64,000 nucleotides of DNA from NCBI GenBank assembly GCA_021397835.1, contig JAJFZO010000034.1, positions 8,137,501-8,201,500 on the forward strand, written 5' to 3'. The notes under the pieces were generated by a model. The model saw only the letters and a list, made by a program, of their open reading frames with translations, did not search any database and was not told the DNA's origin. Source of the DNA: Moringa oleifera (lineage: Eukaryota; Streptophyta; Magnoliopsida; Brassicales; Moringaceae). Made by a program: the position numbers and the translations under genes. Shown here in pieces: positions 24,301 through 39,532 of the stretch; position 1 is the first letter of the stretch, and every line of letters begins with the position of its first letter.

Positions 24301-27300
24301 CCTAGCTAATGTTATGGGGTAGTTGCTGTTGTAAAAATATGCTAATGCCAGCACTAGAGGAACCTAGGGATTGCCCTGCTAATGCTTTAAGATATTTATT
24401 GATGTCTATTGACATTAATAGTACCGAGGGAGCGGAGTGATGAACCCATGATAGTTGCTAATATTTGAAGAGCCCAACGACTACTGCTTAGAAGTGGCTT
24501 ATGCCGATAGACACTATTGCCATAACTAGGAGAGCTCAGAGATGACTTAACAAGGAATCACTACTGCTAATAAATGTCTAAATTGGGTTGCCCTAACGAT
24601 AGCCCAGTGGGAGTCACTAGTGCAAGCAAATGAGAGGTAAGCAATTGAGGAGTTTAACAATGGCCAAGCAATTATAGTTGGCACTAGGAGAGCCCAACGA
24701 CTGTCGTGGGAAAGTCATTGGTGATAATAGATGCTAACATCAACTTTGGGGGAACCCAATGACTGCCCACCTACTATTGTAGAGTAGTGGTTGATGTTTG
24801 TAGATGCCAGTGCTAGCATTAAAGGAACCCAAAGACTAGCTTGCCACTATTGCGGGGTAGTTATAAGAGTTGGCAGACATTGGCACTAGCACTAAAGGAA
24901 CCTAAGGGCTTCTCAACTATTGCTATGAGGTAGAAACTAGTGTCAATAGACACTATTGGCAACATTAGGGAAGCCAGTAACCACCCATGATAGTCGCTAT
25001 CATTAGAAGAGCCTAACAACTACTGCTGGCCAATCACTAGCACTAGTAGATGCCAGCACTAGTGTTAGAGGAGCTCAGCGATGACCCAATTACAATCGTT
25101 AGCGCTGGTAAACATCTGCACCAAGTTTCCATAATGACGACCTAGTAGTGGTTATTCACGCTAGGAGAGCCACACAATTGTCGTGAGAAAGTTATTGGTG
25201 TTAGCAAACACTAGCGCCAACTATGGAGGAACCCAAACGATGGTGTAGCTACTGCTACGGGGTAGTTATGGGTTTTGGCTAATGTTAGTGCTACCACTAG
25301 AGAAAACTAAGGACTGCCTAACTGTTGCTGTGGGGCATTGCTGGTGTTGGTAAATGCTATAGTTACCATCGGGGGAGACCAGCGACGGCCTCATGAAAGT
25401 CATTCGCGTCGGAAAAGCCCAATGACTCTTACTAGGCAATCACTTGCATGGGTAAATGCTAGCGCTAGGACTAAGGGAGTTCAATGATGGTCTAATGGTA
25501 GTCAATGATGTTAGTAAACATTTACACTAGGTTCCCCAAACGATGGCCCAAAGGTAGTCACTGGAGTAAGTTGATGCGACGACCAATTTTGAGAGAGCTC
25601 AACGATGGCCTTGCACTAATAGTTGGTACTAGGAGAGCCAAGCGATAATTGTAGAGCAATCATTGGTCTTGGCAGATGCTTGTGCCGACTTTAGAGGAAC
25701 CCAACAACTTTCCAACTATTGTTGTGGGGCAATTGTTGGAGTTGGCAGACGTTGGCACTAATAGTAAAGGAACCCATGGACTACCTAATTATTATAGTAG
25801 GGCAGTTACTGGTGTGGGTAAATGTTAGCGTCAGCACTTGAGGAGCCTATCGACCACCTAATGATAATCGCTATCATTAGGAGAGCCCAAGAACTGTAGG
25901 GTAATTGCTGACATTGTAGATGTCAGAGCTTGCACTAAGGGAGCTCAGCGATGACCTAGTAACAGTTACAAGGGCTGGCAAACATTTGCACTAAGTTTCC
26001 CCAACAATGACCCAATAGACATCATTAATGCAAGCAAATGCGAGGGCAAGCATTAAAAGAGCCCAATGATAGCCTAGCAGTAGTTGTTTGTGCTGGAAGA
26101 GCCGAGCGACTATTGTAAGAAATTCGCTAGCGTTAGCAGACATTAGTGCCAGCTATGAGGGAACCCAATGACTACCTAGCTATTATTGTGGGGTAGTTAC
26201 TAGTATTGATAAACACTGGCACCCACACTAGAAGAACTTAATGATATCTCAACTATTGTAATGAGGTAGTTGCTAGTGTCGATAAATGCTAGCGCTAGTA
26301 CTTGACGAAGCCAACGATCACCTAATGACTGTAGCTATCATTGGGAAAGCCCAACGATTATTGCAGGGTAGTCACTGATGCTCATAAATGCCTACACTTG
26401 TACTACGGGAGCTCAGCAATAACCCAGTGGCAGTTACAGGTGCTAGAAGACATTTGTGCTAGGTTTCCCTAACAATGGCCCAACTGACATCACTAGCGTT
26501 GGTAGACGTGAGAGCAAGCACTAGAAGATCCCAATAATAACCTAGTAGTAGTTGTTTGTGCTAAGAGAGCCCAAGGACTGCTACCAAAAATTCACTAGCA
26601 TTAACGGATGCTAGTACCAGCTATGGGGGAACTCAATGGTTGCCTAGCTATTGCTATAGGGTAGTCACTAATGTTGGAAAGTGCTAGCCCCCACACTAAA
26701 ACTTAAGGACTACCCAACCATTATTGCTGGGCAATTATTGGTCTTGGTAAAATCTAGTTCTGACACCAAAGGGGCCTTGTGATAGTCCAATGACTTTTGG
26801 TGGCATAAAGTATGCCTAAGGACTACTGCTAAGTCATCATTGGAGTTAGAAGTTACCTTCACTAGCAGACATCTGCGGTGGGTTCGCCCAGCGATAGCCA
26901 AAAAATAATCGCTTGTGCAAGTAAATATGAGGGTAGGAACTAGAGGAGCCCAACGATGGCATAGCAACAGTAGTTGGTATTAAGAGAGCCTAAAGACTAC
27001 TGCGATGAAGTCATTGATACTAGCTGATGCTAGTGCCAGCATCAAGGGAACCCATAGACTACACAACTATTGAGTCTAAGCAGTTACTAGTATTGGCAAA
27101 AGCTAACACTAGCACCAAAGGAACTTAAGATTGCCTAGCTATAACTGTAGGGCAGTTCTTGGTGTTGGTAGATGCTAGTGTCAGCATTGAGGGAGTCTAG
27201 CAATGACCCATGATAATCATTATTATGAGGAGAGCGAAATGACTGCTATTGTGCTATCACGGATGATGGTAGATTCAAGCTCTAGCACTAGGGGAGCTCT

Positions 27301-30300
27301 GCAATGACCTAGCAACTATCGTTAGTGTTGGGAGACATCTCCACTGGATTGCCTTCACGATGGCACAAAGACAATCACTCTCGTAAGTAGACATGAAGGT
27401 AATCACTAAAAGAGTTTAACGAGGGCTTAGTAATAGTAGTTGGCATTAGGAGAGCCCAATGACTAGTGCAGGGAAGTTGTTGGTGCTGGTAGATGCTTGT
27501 ATCAGCTTTGAGGGAATGAAATGACGGCCCAATTACTACTTTGGGGTAGTTGCTTGTGCTGGCTAATGTCAACGCCAATAAGAGGGGAATCTAAGGATTG
27601 TATAGCTATTGTTATGAGGTAGTTGCCGGTGTCTATTGGCGATAGTGGCAGCACTGAGGGGCCTCGCGATGACCCTATAATAGTCGTTGGCATTGGGAGA
27701 GCCTAATGACTGTTATTAGGCAGTTGTTGGTGCTGGTAGAGGCGACTACCATCACAAAAAGAGCTCAACAATGTCTACGCAATAATTAATTGCTTGCAAG
27801 ACATCAATGCTGGGTTCCTTCAATAGTTAGCATAGGGAAAGCCCAATGATTGGCACAAGAAAGTCGTTGGTGCTAGTGAACGCGAGGGCAAGCAATGAAA
27901 AAGCCTAATGATGGCGTAGCAGCAGTTTTTGGTGCTAGGAGAGCCTAACGACTGTTGCGAGAAAGTTAATCGAGCTGGCAGATGATAGCAACAATTTTTA
28001 AAGAACACAACGACTGCCCAATTACTGCTGCGGGTCTATTGCTGTTGTTAACAAACGCCAACGCCAGCATTAAAGGAACCCAAAGCTTGCCCAACTACTA
28101 CTATAGGGTAGTTGTTCATGTCGATAGACGCTAGTGCTAGCATAAGGGGAGCCCAATGATGACCTCATGACAGTCGCTCGCATTATGAGGGCCCAACGAG
28201 TGCTATTGGATAATAGCTGGCATTGGTGAGGTCCAACGCCATAACTAGGAGAACTCAGCTACTACCCAGCAATAAGAGGGCTTAGCGACGATCGAGTGAT
28301 CATCGTTAGTGCTAGTAGACATATGCAGTAGGTTCCCTTGACGATGGCCCCAACAATAGTCACTAGCACAAGTAGAGGCGAGGGCCATCATTTGTTGAGC
28401 TTAATGATAGTCTTGTAGTAGTAGTTAGCGTTAGGAGAGCCTAACGACTAAGTAAGGTAGTTATTAGAGCTGGTAGGCACGAGCGACAGCTTTGGGGGAA
28501 CCTGACGACTGCCTAGCTACTATTATAGTGCAATTGCTAGTGTTCGCTGACATTGGCACTAGCACTAAAAGAACCCCGAGACTACTTAACTATTGTTGTA
28601 GGGTAGTCCCTAGTGTTAGTAGATGCAGTACCAACGTTGGTGGAGCCCAACAATGACCTTGTGATAGTTGTAAACATTGGGAGGGCTCAACGACTATTGT
28701 TGGTCACTGATATAGGTAGATGTCAGCGCTAACACTAAGAGAGCCCAGCGAAGACCACTTGGTATTTGCTAGCACTAGTAGACATTTACGTTGTGGCTCA
28801 TATAATGATTATGTAGCAGTCATCGTTAGTGCAGGTAGACATAAAGGCATGCATTAGGGAGCTTAACGATGGCCTAAAAGCAGTTATTGGCGCTATGAGA
28901 GCCCAACGACCATTACGAAAAAGTCATTAGTACTAGAAAATACCAGCACCAGCTTTAGGGGAACCAACCGATTGCTTAGTTATTGCTATGAGGAACTCAG
29001 TGATTACCTAACTATTGCTACAGGGTAATTGCTGCTGTTGGCACAAGCTAATGTTAGCACTAGAGGAGACATAAAGGCAAGCATAATAGGAGCCCAATAA
29101 TAGCTTAGCAGCAATAGTTCATATTGGGAGAGCCTAATTACTATTATTGGGCTGTCGCTGGTGCTAACAATGCGAGCGCTTACATTGGGAAAACCCAACG
29201 ACTGCCCAACTATGGTTGCGGGGTAGTTGCTGGAGTTAGCAAACACTTGCACTAACGTTGAAGCAACCCAAGACTGCGTAACTATTACTATAAGGCAGTT
29301 GCTAGGATCATGCCAGTACTAGGGGAGCTTAGCGACAACCTAGTGACAATTGTTATCATTGGGAGAGCCTAACGACTGCTACTTGGCAGTCGTTAATAAT
29401 GGTAAATGCCAACGCTAACACTAAAGAAGCTTAATGATGACCCAACGGTAGTAGCCGAGATTGGCAAATGCAAAGGCAAGCACTGGAGGAGCCTAACGGT
29501 GACCTAGCAGCAATTGTTTACGAAGGGAGAGCCCGAAGGCTATTGTCGAAAAGTCACTAGTGTTGGGAGGTGCTGGCACAAGTTATATGAAAACCTAATG
29601 ACTACCTAGCTAATACTGTGGGGCAGTTACTAGTGTGGATAAATACTACTGGTAGCATTAGTAGATCCTAGTACCAGCATTAGGGCAGCTCAGCAACAAC
29701 CCAGCTTTAGCAATGTGGTTATCGGTGTTGGCAAACGTTAATGCTAATAGTAGGGGAACTCAAGGACTACACCTTATTGCTGTGGGGTGATTATTAGTGT
29801 CGATACATGTAAGTACTAGCACAGGGACAACCCAAGGATAAACCAATAATAGTCATAGGCATTTGGGGAGGCCCATAACTACTGTTGGGTAATCGCTGAT
29901 CTTGGCAGAGTTCCGTACTGGGTTGCCTTAGCAATGGGCCAAACGAAGTTGTTAGCATATAAAAAAGCTCATGCAAGCACTAAAGAAGCCCAAGGAATGC
30001 CTAGCAGTAGTATTTGGAGAGCCCAACCACTAATGCAGGGAAGTCGTTTGTGCTCCCAGATGCTAGCATTGTTTGAAAGGAACCCAACGACTATTGAGCT
30101 ACTTCTACGATGCAATTACTAGTGTTGGTAGGCACTACTAGTGGCACTAGGAGAGCCTAATGATGACCCTATGATAGTCATTGCCATTGGGAGAGCCCAA
30201 TAACTATTGCTAGATAATTGCCAACGCTGGTAGATGCCAACGCTAACACTACTGCAGCTTAGCAATGACCCAGTGGTAGTAGTTAGTACTCATAGACATC

Positions 30301-33300
30301 CGTATTAAATACCTTAATGATGGTTGTTGTTGTCATTAGATACCAGTGCCAGTAATAGGGCAGGCTTGGGATGACCCCATCAAAGTTGCTGGCATTGGGA
30401 AAACCTAACAATTGCTGTGAGGTAGTCATTGGCATTGATGGAGGCCAACACCAATGCTAAGGGACCTCAGTGGCACGCCAGCGATAGTTGTTGGCATTAG
30501 TAGACATTAGCATTGGGTTCATCGAGCAATGGTTGCGTGGTAGTCGCTTGTTTGGGTAGATGCGAGGCAAAAGCACTAGAAGCCAATGATAGCCGAGCAA
30601 TAATAGTTGGCATTAAGAGAGCCTAACAATTAGTGTCAAGAAGTTATCGGTGCTTACAAATGCTCGCGCTAGCTTTAGGGGAACCTTATGACTACCCAAC
30701 TATTATTATGAGGCAGTTGCCAGTGTTAGTAGATATTGATGCCAACATTAGGAAAATCTAAGGACTGCCCAATTATAGGTGTGAGGTAGTTGCTCGTGTC
30801 GATAAATGCTAATGCTAGCATCAGATGAGCCCTGCATTGACCCATGATTGTCGCTAGCGTTAATAAAGCCCAACAACTACTATTGGTTATTCGTTGGTAC
30901 TAGTAAAGGCCAATATCAGCACTGGGGGAGCTTAGTGACGACCTAGTGATGGTTGCTGATACTGGAAGACATCTTTACTAATTTGCCCCAAAGATGGCCT
31001 AGTAGTTCTCATTAATAGAGGTAGACGCTAGGGTAAGCATTAGAGGAGCCCAACAATGGCCTAGCAATAACAGTCGACGTTGGGAGAGCCCAAGGATAAT
31101 TGCAGGGAACTCACTAGTACCAGTAGATGATGGTGCGAGCTTTGAAGGAACCCAATAACTGTGCATTGTGAAAGCCCAACGATGGTTGTGAGGATGTTAT
31201 TATGCTGATAGAACTCATGCCAGCTTTAAAGGAATCAAAGAACGACCTTGCTACTTCTACAGTGCAATTGCTAGCATCGGTAGAAGTAAGCATTGGTAGA
31301 TGTGAGAGCAAGCATTAGAGGAACCTAAAGATGGCTTAACAATAGTAATTAGCATTGGGATAGCCCAACGATTGCACTAAGGAAGTCACTGGTGCAAGCT
31401 GATGCTCGTACCAATTTTTAGGGAATCTAATGACTACCTTGCTACTACTGTGAGGTAGTTGCTAGTGTTGGTAGAAATTCACACTAACATAAAGGAACCC
31501 AGGGACTGCCTAACTATTGCTATAGATCACTTATTGGTGTCAGTAGATGATAGTGCTAGCAATAAGGAAGCTTGGCGACAGCCCTATCAAAGTCACTAGC
31601 ATTAGGAAAGCCCAACCACTATAGCTTGGTAATCGTTGACGTTGGTAGATGCTAGCGCTAGCACTATGGGAGCTTAACTATGATGCTGATAGACATCTGT
31701 TCTAAGTTTTCCCAGTAATGGTATAGTGGCAGTCATTATTGTTGCGAGGCAGTTGCTGGTGTCAGTAGAACTAATACTAGCACTATGGGAGCCTAGCGAC
31801 TACTTCATGACAATTGCTATTATTGGGAGACCCCAACGGTTCTGTTCGGCAGTCGTTGATGCTATGAAATGTCAACACCACCACAAGGGGAGCTTAACGA
31901 CAATCTAGTGGTAGTTGTTGGCATGGGCAAAATTTTACACTAAGTTCCCCTAACAATGGCCCAACAATAATCGTTGATGTAGGTGGACACAAAGGCAAGG
32001 ACCAGAGAAGCCCAACGATAGCATAGTTATAGTTGTTAACATTAGGAGAGCCCAACAATGATGCATGGCAGTTGCTGGCTTTGTTTAAGGCCAGTACCAG
32101 TACTAAGAGAACTCAACTACGACCCAACGATAGTCGCTTATGCTTATAAGCAGTAGCACTAGCTTTTGGGGAACCCAATGATTGCCTAGCTACTATTGCA
32201 ACGTAGTTGCTTGTGTTGGTAAACACAAGCGCTAGAACTAATGAAACCTAATGACTATTTAACTATAATTGTGAGGCATTTAATGGTGTTAGTAGATGCT
32301 AGTTCTAGCACTGAGGAGCCCAACTACGACCCCATGACAATCGTTATGTTGAGAAAGTCAACAACTACTCCTAGGTACTCTTTAACGCTAGTAGAAGCCA
32401 AAGCTGCAGTAAGGGAGCTCAGTAGCGACCTAGTGGCACTTGTTGGCAATGGCAAACATCTACGTTTGGTTCCCTTAAAGATGGCCCAGCAGACGTTGCT
32501 GGTGCAAGTAGACGTCAAAGGAAGCACTAAGAGAGTCAAACAGCTCTACGAAAAGCTACTAGTGCTGGTAGACGCTAGAGTTAGCTTTGGAGGAAACCAA
32601 TGAGTGCTAAGTTGCTACTGCGAGGTAGTTGTTAGTATTGGCAAACATCAGCACCTGCACCAAGAGGACCCTAGAGATTGCATTGCTATTACTTTAGGGT
32701 AGTTGTTTATGTTGGTAGATGCTAAAGCTAGCGCCAAGGAAGCCTAGCGATGATCCGAAGATAGTCCTAGCATTAGGAGAGCCCAACGACTATTATTGGG
32801 CAGTCGATAACATTGGTAAATGCTAGCACCAGCAATAAAGGAGCTCCAAAATGACCCAACAAGTGTGTTGGCTCTAGCAGACATTTGTGTCGGATTCCCT
32901 GAGTGATGGCTTAATGACAGTCGCTAACTTAGATAGACAAAAGAGTAAGCACTAGAGGAGCCCAATGATGGCCTAGCAGTAGTAGTAGGCATAAGGGGAG
33001 CCTAACGACTATTGTGGGAAAGTCGCTGGTGCTGGCAGACGTTAGTACCAATTTTAGAGGAACCCAATGACTGCCTAGCTATAGTAGTAGGGTAGTTATT
33101 GATGTTAGCAAACGCTCGCACCAGTACCACGAGAACATAAAGACAACCTAACTATTATTACGAGGTAATTGTAGGTGTCAACAAATGCTGGTGCCAATAT
33201 TGAGGGAGCCCAATGATGACTCTATGACAGTTACCATTGTTACAGGAGCTCAGGTAAACGCAAGGGTAAAGACAAAAGGAGCCCAATGATAACATTATAG

Positions 33301-36300
33301 TAGTTGTTGACATTTAGAGAGCCCAATGACTACTGCAGGAAAGACTCGGGTGCTGGCAGATGCTAGTGCAAACTTTGGAAAACATCAATGCTAGAACTAG
33401 GGGAACCTAACGACAACCCTGTTATTATTGTGGAGTAATTGCTCTTGTTGATAGATACTAGTGCTTGCACCGAAGGAGCCTAGCGATGTTGCTCTGATGG
33501 TCACTAGCATTAAAGAGCCCAAGCATTATGCATGGTAGTCGTTGGCAATATTTGAGGTTAGTGCCAATATTAAGGGAGCTCAACGACGACTTAATGATAA
33601 TCGTTGGCACTGGCACACATTTGCACTGGGTTCCTCTAGCGATAGCCCAACAGTGTTATTGATACACTTGAGGAGTCCAACAACGATCTAGTAGTAGTGA
33701 TTAGTGTTAGGAAAGCTTAACGACTTCGATGGAGAAGTCACTAGTGCTGGCAGACGTTAGCTCCAACTTTGGATGAACCTATTTACTGCCCAATTATTGT
33801 TGCAGTGCTGTTGCTGATGTTAGTACATGCCAGCACCAACACTAAGGAAGCATAAGAACTACCTAATTATTACTATAGGGTAGTTGCTTATAACAGTAGA
33901 AGGTAGTGCTAACATCGAAAGAGCCTAGGGATGGCTTCATGATTAGCACTGTGAAGAGCCCAAAGATTGTTGCTAGGTCATTGTTGGCACTGGTGGAGGC
34001 CAGCACCATCACTCGAGGAGCTTAATGATGAACCAGCAACAGTTGTTGGTGCTAGCAATCATCTTCATTCTCCCAATAATGGCCCAACAGAAGTTGCTGG
34101 AGTAGGTACATGCGACAGCAAGTACCAGAGGGGCCCAATGATGGCTTAATAGTGATTATTAGCACTATGAGAGCCCCAACGGTTGTTGCAAGAAAGCCAT
34201 TAATGCTGGCAGATGCTAACACCAGCTTTAGGAAAAACTAATCACTGCTCAGCTACTATTGTAGGATAATTGATGCTATTGGCAAACGTTAATGCTAACA
34301 CTAAGGGAACCTAGGGACTACCCAGTTATTGTTGTAGGGTAGTTGTTAGTGTTGGTTGATGGTAGTGGGAGCACCAAGGGAGATCAGCATGTCATAATGA
34401 CAATTGCTGTTGTTAGAAGAGCCTAATGGCAACAGTTGGGCAATCAATGGCGTTATTCGAGGCTAAAGCCAACATTAGGGGAGCTTAGTGATGAACTAGC
34501 TATAGTTGCACGTTTTGGCAGACATTTGCACAAGTTCCCTAATGATGGCAAGTACTTGAGGAGCCCAACAATGACTTAGCATTAGTAGAGGCACTGGGAG
34601 AGCCTGACGACTACACAACCACTGCTGCGAGGCAATTGCAGGTGTTAGCAGACACAACGCTAACCTTAAGAAGAACTTAGGGTAGTTCCTAGTGTCGGTA
34701 GATGCTAGTGGTAGCATCGAGAGAGCCCAACGACTGTTGTTAAGTAGTTGTTGACGCTGGTAGATGCAAGTGCCAATATTAGAGGAACTTAGCAACCACC
34801 CAATGGTTATCGCTAGCATTAGCAAACATTTACACGGGGTTCCCCCAGCAATGGCCAAACAGCATTCGCTCACGCAGATAGATGCTAAGGTAACCACTAG
34901 AGGAGCTTAACAATATCCTAGCTACAATAATTGGTATTGGAGAAGCCAAACAACTACTGTGAGGAAGTCACTAGTGCTGTCAGATGCAGCACTAGCTTTG
35001 GGGGAACCTAATGACTGCCTAGTTACTACTATAGGGTAGTTGTTGAGGTTGGAAGACATTAGTGCCAGCATTAAGGGAACTTAGGTTTTGTCTAACTATT
35101 ACTGTAGGGCAGTTGTTGGTGTCGATGGATGTTAACATCCTAGCACCAAAGAAGCCCAACGATTATCTTATGATAGTCGCTATCATTGAAGAGTCTAATG
35201 ACAATTGTTGGGCAATTATTAACACTAGTGGATGCCAGTGCCAGCACTAAGGGAGCTCAATAACGACCTAACGGTAGTTGCTAGCATTGATAGATATCTG
35301 CGCTGGGTTCCCCTAATGATGGCCCATGGCTATCACTGCCATCAGTAAACATCTGGGTTGAAAGAGCCCAATGATCATCAATAATAGTAATTGGTATTGG
35401 GATAGCCTAATGACTAGTGTGGGGAAGTTGTGTGTCCTAGTAGACGCTCACACTAGCTTTGAAGTAACCTAATGACTGCTCTTCTATTGCTACAGAGCAA
35501 TTATAAGTGTTAGCAGATGTTGATGTCAGCACTAAAAGAACCTAAAAACTTCCCAGCTATTGCTGTAAAGCAGTTATTAGTGTTAATAGAGAGCCTAACG
35601 ATAACCCATGATAGTCACTAGTAATGAAAAAGCCCAACGATTGCTGTTGGGCAATCATAGATGCTGGTAGTGGCCAAGGCCATCGCTAGAAGAACTTAGG
35701 GATGACTTAGTGGTAGTCATTGGTACTAGCAAATATCTGCATTAGGTTCCCTAACAATGGCATAGCGGTAGTTGTTGGAGCACACAGACGTAAGGGTAAG
35801 CATTAGAAAAGTCTAACGAAAGCCTGGCAATAGTAGTTGACATTAGGAGAACCCAAGGACTATTGTGGCGAAGTCATTAGGGCTGACAAATGCTAGTGCC
35901 AACTTTGAGGGAACATAATGAGTGTCTGGGTACTATTGTAAGGCAGTTGTTATCATAATGAGATGTTAGTGCAACCACTAAGGGAACTTAGAAACTGTCT
36001 GACTATTACTTTGAGGCAGTTATAGGTGTTGATAGATGCTAGAGGCAGCACTAGGGGAGCCCAGCAATGACCTATGACAGTCGGTGGTGCATAGAGAGTC
36101 CAATGACTTCTGTTGAGAAGTTGGCGCTAGCATTACTAAGAGATATTAAGGATGACCTAGCAGCAATCATGATCATTGGAACACATTGGCATTGTGCTCC
36201 CCTAGTTATTGCCGAGTGGTAGTCGCTGGTGCAATCAGACATGAGGGCAAGCACTTGACGAGCACAATGATAGCTTATTAGCTATAGTTGGCACTAGGAG

Positions 36301-39300
36301 AGCACAAAGATTACTACAGGGAAATCACTACCGTAGGCCGATGCTAACAGCAACTTTGAGGGAACCCATCAAATACCCAGCTACTATTATGAAGTAATGG
36401 CTGAAGTTGGTAGACTCGAGCACTAGCCATTAGGGGAGCCCAACGACAGCCCCTTGATTGCCGTTAACATTTATTAAGCCCAATGACTACTACTAGGTAG
36501 TCAGTGGCATTAGCAAATGTGAGTGCCAGCTCTAAGGGAGGTCAGTGACTGTCTAGTGGTACTTTTCCTTGCTAAGAGATATTTGCGTTTGGCTCACCCA
36601 GCAATGGCCCAATGGCAGTCATTAGTGTAGTAGACACTAAGGCAAGCACTAAAGGAGCCCAACGACAGCTTAACAATAGTAGTTGGCATTGGGAGAGCCC
36701 AACGACTATTGTAAGGAAGTCATTGGTGTTGACTGATGATAGCATCAAGTTAGAGGAACCTAGTGACTATCCAACTACTGCTACCGAGAAATGCTGGTGT
36801 TGGCAAACGCTAGCATAAGCAGCCAAGGAACTTAAGGATTGCTAAGCTATTAATGCAAGGTAGTTGTTGGTGTATGTAAATGCCAATGCTAACATTGGGG
36901 AGCCTAACAATGACCCCATGATAATTGTTATCGATAGGAAAGCCCAATGACTACTACAATCAGTCACTATCAATGGGAGAGCCCAACAACTGCTGCCGTG
37001 TAATTACTAATGTCGATTGATGCCAGCACTAGCACTAGGGGACCTCAACAATAACCTTACGATAATAGCTAGTATTGGTAGATATCTACATTAAGTTCCC
37101 CTGATAATAAGCCAACTACAGTCACTGGCACAATTAGACATGAGGGTAAGCATTAAGGAGCCCAATGAGGCCTAGCAGTAGTAGTTGGCATTGGGAGAGC
37201 TAAATGGCTGGTGTAGGGAAGTTGTTAGTCCTAATAAACACTCATATTAGCTTTAGAGCAACCCAACCACTGCCTAACCACCGCTGTGGGGCAATTACTG
37301 GTGTTGGCAAACGTTGGTGCCAGCAGAAAGGGAACCAAGGGACCTCTCAACTATTACTGAGGGGGAGTTATTATTGTGGGTTAACACTAGTGCCAGCAAA
37401 AAAAAACCCCAAGGATGACTTGTTATAATTGCTAGCATTAGAAAAGTCTAACGATTGCTGGGTAGTTATTGGCATAATGGAGGCCAGCGTTATCATTAAG
37501 GGGACTCAAGGATGATCTAATGGCAGTCATTGGCACTGGCAGATATCAGCATTAAGTTCACCTAGTGATGGCCTAGTCCAAGGCAGTTGCTGGCGTATGG
37601 AGAGCCCAATGACACTAGTAAGAAGTCATTGAAGCTAGTAACGCTAGTGACATCACTTGGAGAGGTCAAAGATGACCCAATAGTAATCATTATTGTTAGT
37701 AAATATCTATGCTGGATTCCCCCAATGATGGCCCAACCGTTAGACACTAGTGCATGTAAACATGAGGGCAAGTATTTGAGAAGCCCAACGATAACCTAAC
37801 AGCTATAGTTTACGCTAAGAGAGCCCAATAATTATCATGGGGAAGTCGTTGGCATTGGTCAATGCTAGCACCAGCTTTGAGGGAACTCAACAACTACCCA
37901 GCTATTATAGCGAAGTAGTAGTTAGTGTTGGTAGATGCTAGTGCTAGCATTAAAGGAAGTAATTGCTGCGGGGTAGTTGTTGGAGTCTATACACATTATT
38001 GCTTAGACTAGAGGATCCCAGCAATGGCCCATTAAGTGAGCCCATCAATTACTGCTAAGCAGCCGTTGGCATTGGCAAATATGAGCATTAGCATTGAGGG
38101 AGCTCAATGATGGCACAACGATAGTCGCCAGTGTTAACAAATATCTGTGTTGGGTTCCCCCAATGATGGCTCAGTGGTGGTCATGGGAACAGATAGACAG
38201 AGTGCAAACATTAGAGGAGCCTAATGATGGTTTACTAGCAGAAGTCGTTGGTTTTAGCAAATGCTAGGATCAGTTTAGAGGAACCTAGTGACTACCCAGC
38301 TACTGTTACGAGGCAGTTATTAGTGTAAGCAAATATTAGTGCAAGCACGAGGGGAACCTAGGATAGCCAAACTATTATCACGAGGCAGTTGTTAGTATTT
38401 GTGTAAGCTAGTTCCACTCTGAGGGAGCCTAGCGATGATCCTATGATAGTCGTTATTGATGGGAAAGCCCAATGATTACTACAGGCAGTCGTTAATGCTA
38501 GGAGATGCTAGCACTGGCACTAAGGTAACTCAACGATGACCTAACGATAGTCACTATCATTGGGTGACATTTTTGCTCGATTTTGCCAATGATGGCCCAA
38601 AAATAATTGCTGGTGCAAATAAATTCGAGGGTAAGCAATAGAGAAGCCCAACAATAGCCTAACAATAATAGTTGGCATTAGGAGAGCCTAATGACTAGTG
38701 CGGGGAAGTCTTCAATGTTGGTAGACACTCGCACCAGCATTAGAAGAACCCAACGACTGCCCAATTACTACAACAGGCAGTTACTGGTGTTGATAGGCAT
38801 CGGTGCCAACAGTAAAGGAACCTAGGGTCTGCATAGCTATTGCTACCAGGTAGTTGTCGGTGTCGATAAATGCTATTGCTAGCATTGAGGGAGCTAAGTG
38901 ATGACCCTATAAAAGTTATTAACATTGGTTGAGGCTAGCACCATCATTACAGAAGCACCACAATGACCCAACGACGGCCCAGTAATACCTGTTGGCACAG
39001 GCAAATACGAAGGCAAGAATTAGATGAGCCCAATGGCAACCTAATAGTAATAGTTGAAGCAAGGAGAGCCTATTAACTGTTGCGAGGCAATCGTTGAAGC
39101 TCGTGGATGCTCGGGCTAGCTTTGGGGGAACCCAACGACTGCCCAGTTATTGCTATAGTATAGTTGCTGGTGTTGACCATTGCTGGTGTCAACATTAAAG
39201 GAACTAAAGGATTGCCTAACAATAGTTAAGGGGCCATTGTTAGTGTTAGTAAATGCTAGTTCTAGCACTAGGAGAGCCTAGTGACAACCCAATTACAGTC

Positions 39301-39532
39301 ATAATCAATGAAAGAGCTCAACGACTACAATTGGGCAATCACACACACTCATAAATGCTAGTGCTAGCACTAAGGAAGCTCACCAACGACCCAGCGGCAG
39401 TTGCTAGCACTAGAAGACATTTGCATTGGGTTCCCCCAATGATGGGTAGCGATGACGCTAGCACACGTTGATGTAAGTGCAATTACTTATGGAGGTCAAT
39501 GACGGCCTAATAGTGGCAGTTAGCATTAGGAA

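Noticed and set aside
32241..32603. 120-aa plus-strand ORF, one of the longest forward frames in satellite 1
   Set aside because: Same frame is broken in adjacent 466-bp units; composition follows the repeat. No domain recognised.
34496..34897. 133-aa ORF on the minus strand and about 70 other ORFs of 60-133 aa on both strands across 5962-44390 and 57912-64000
   Set aside because: They lie wholly inside satellite 1, occur at varying unit positions and strands, share no conserved start or protein across units, and are interrupted in neighbouring copies. Chance ORFs in a tandem array.
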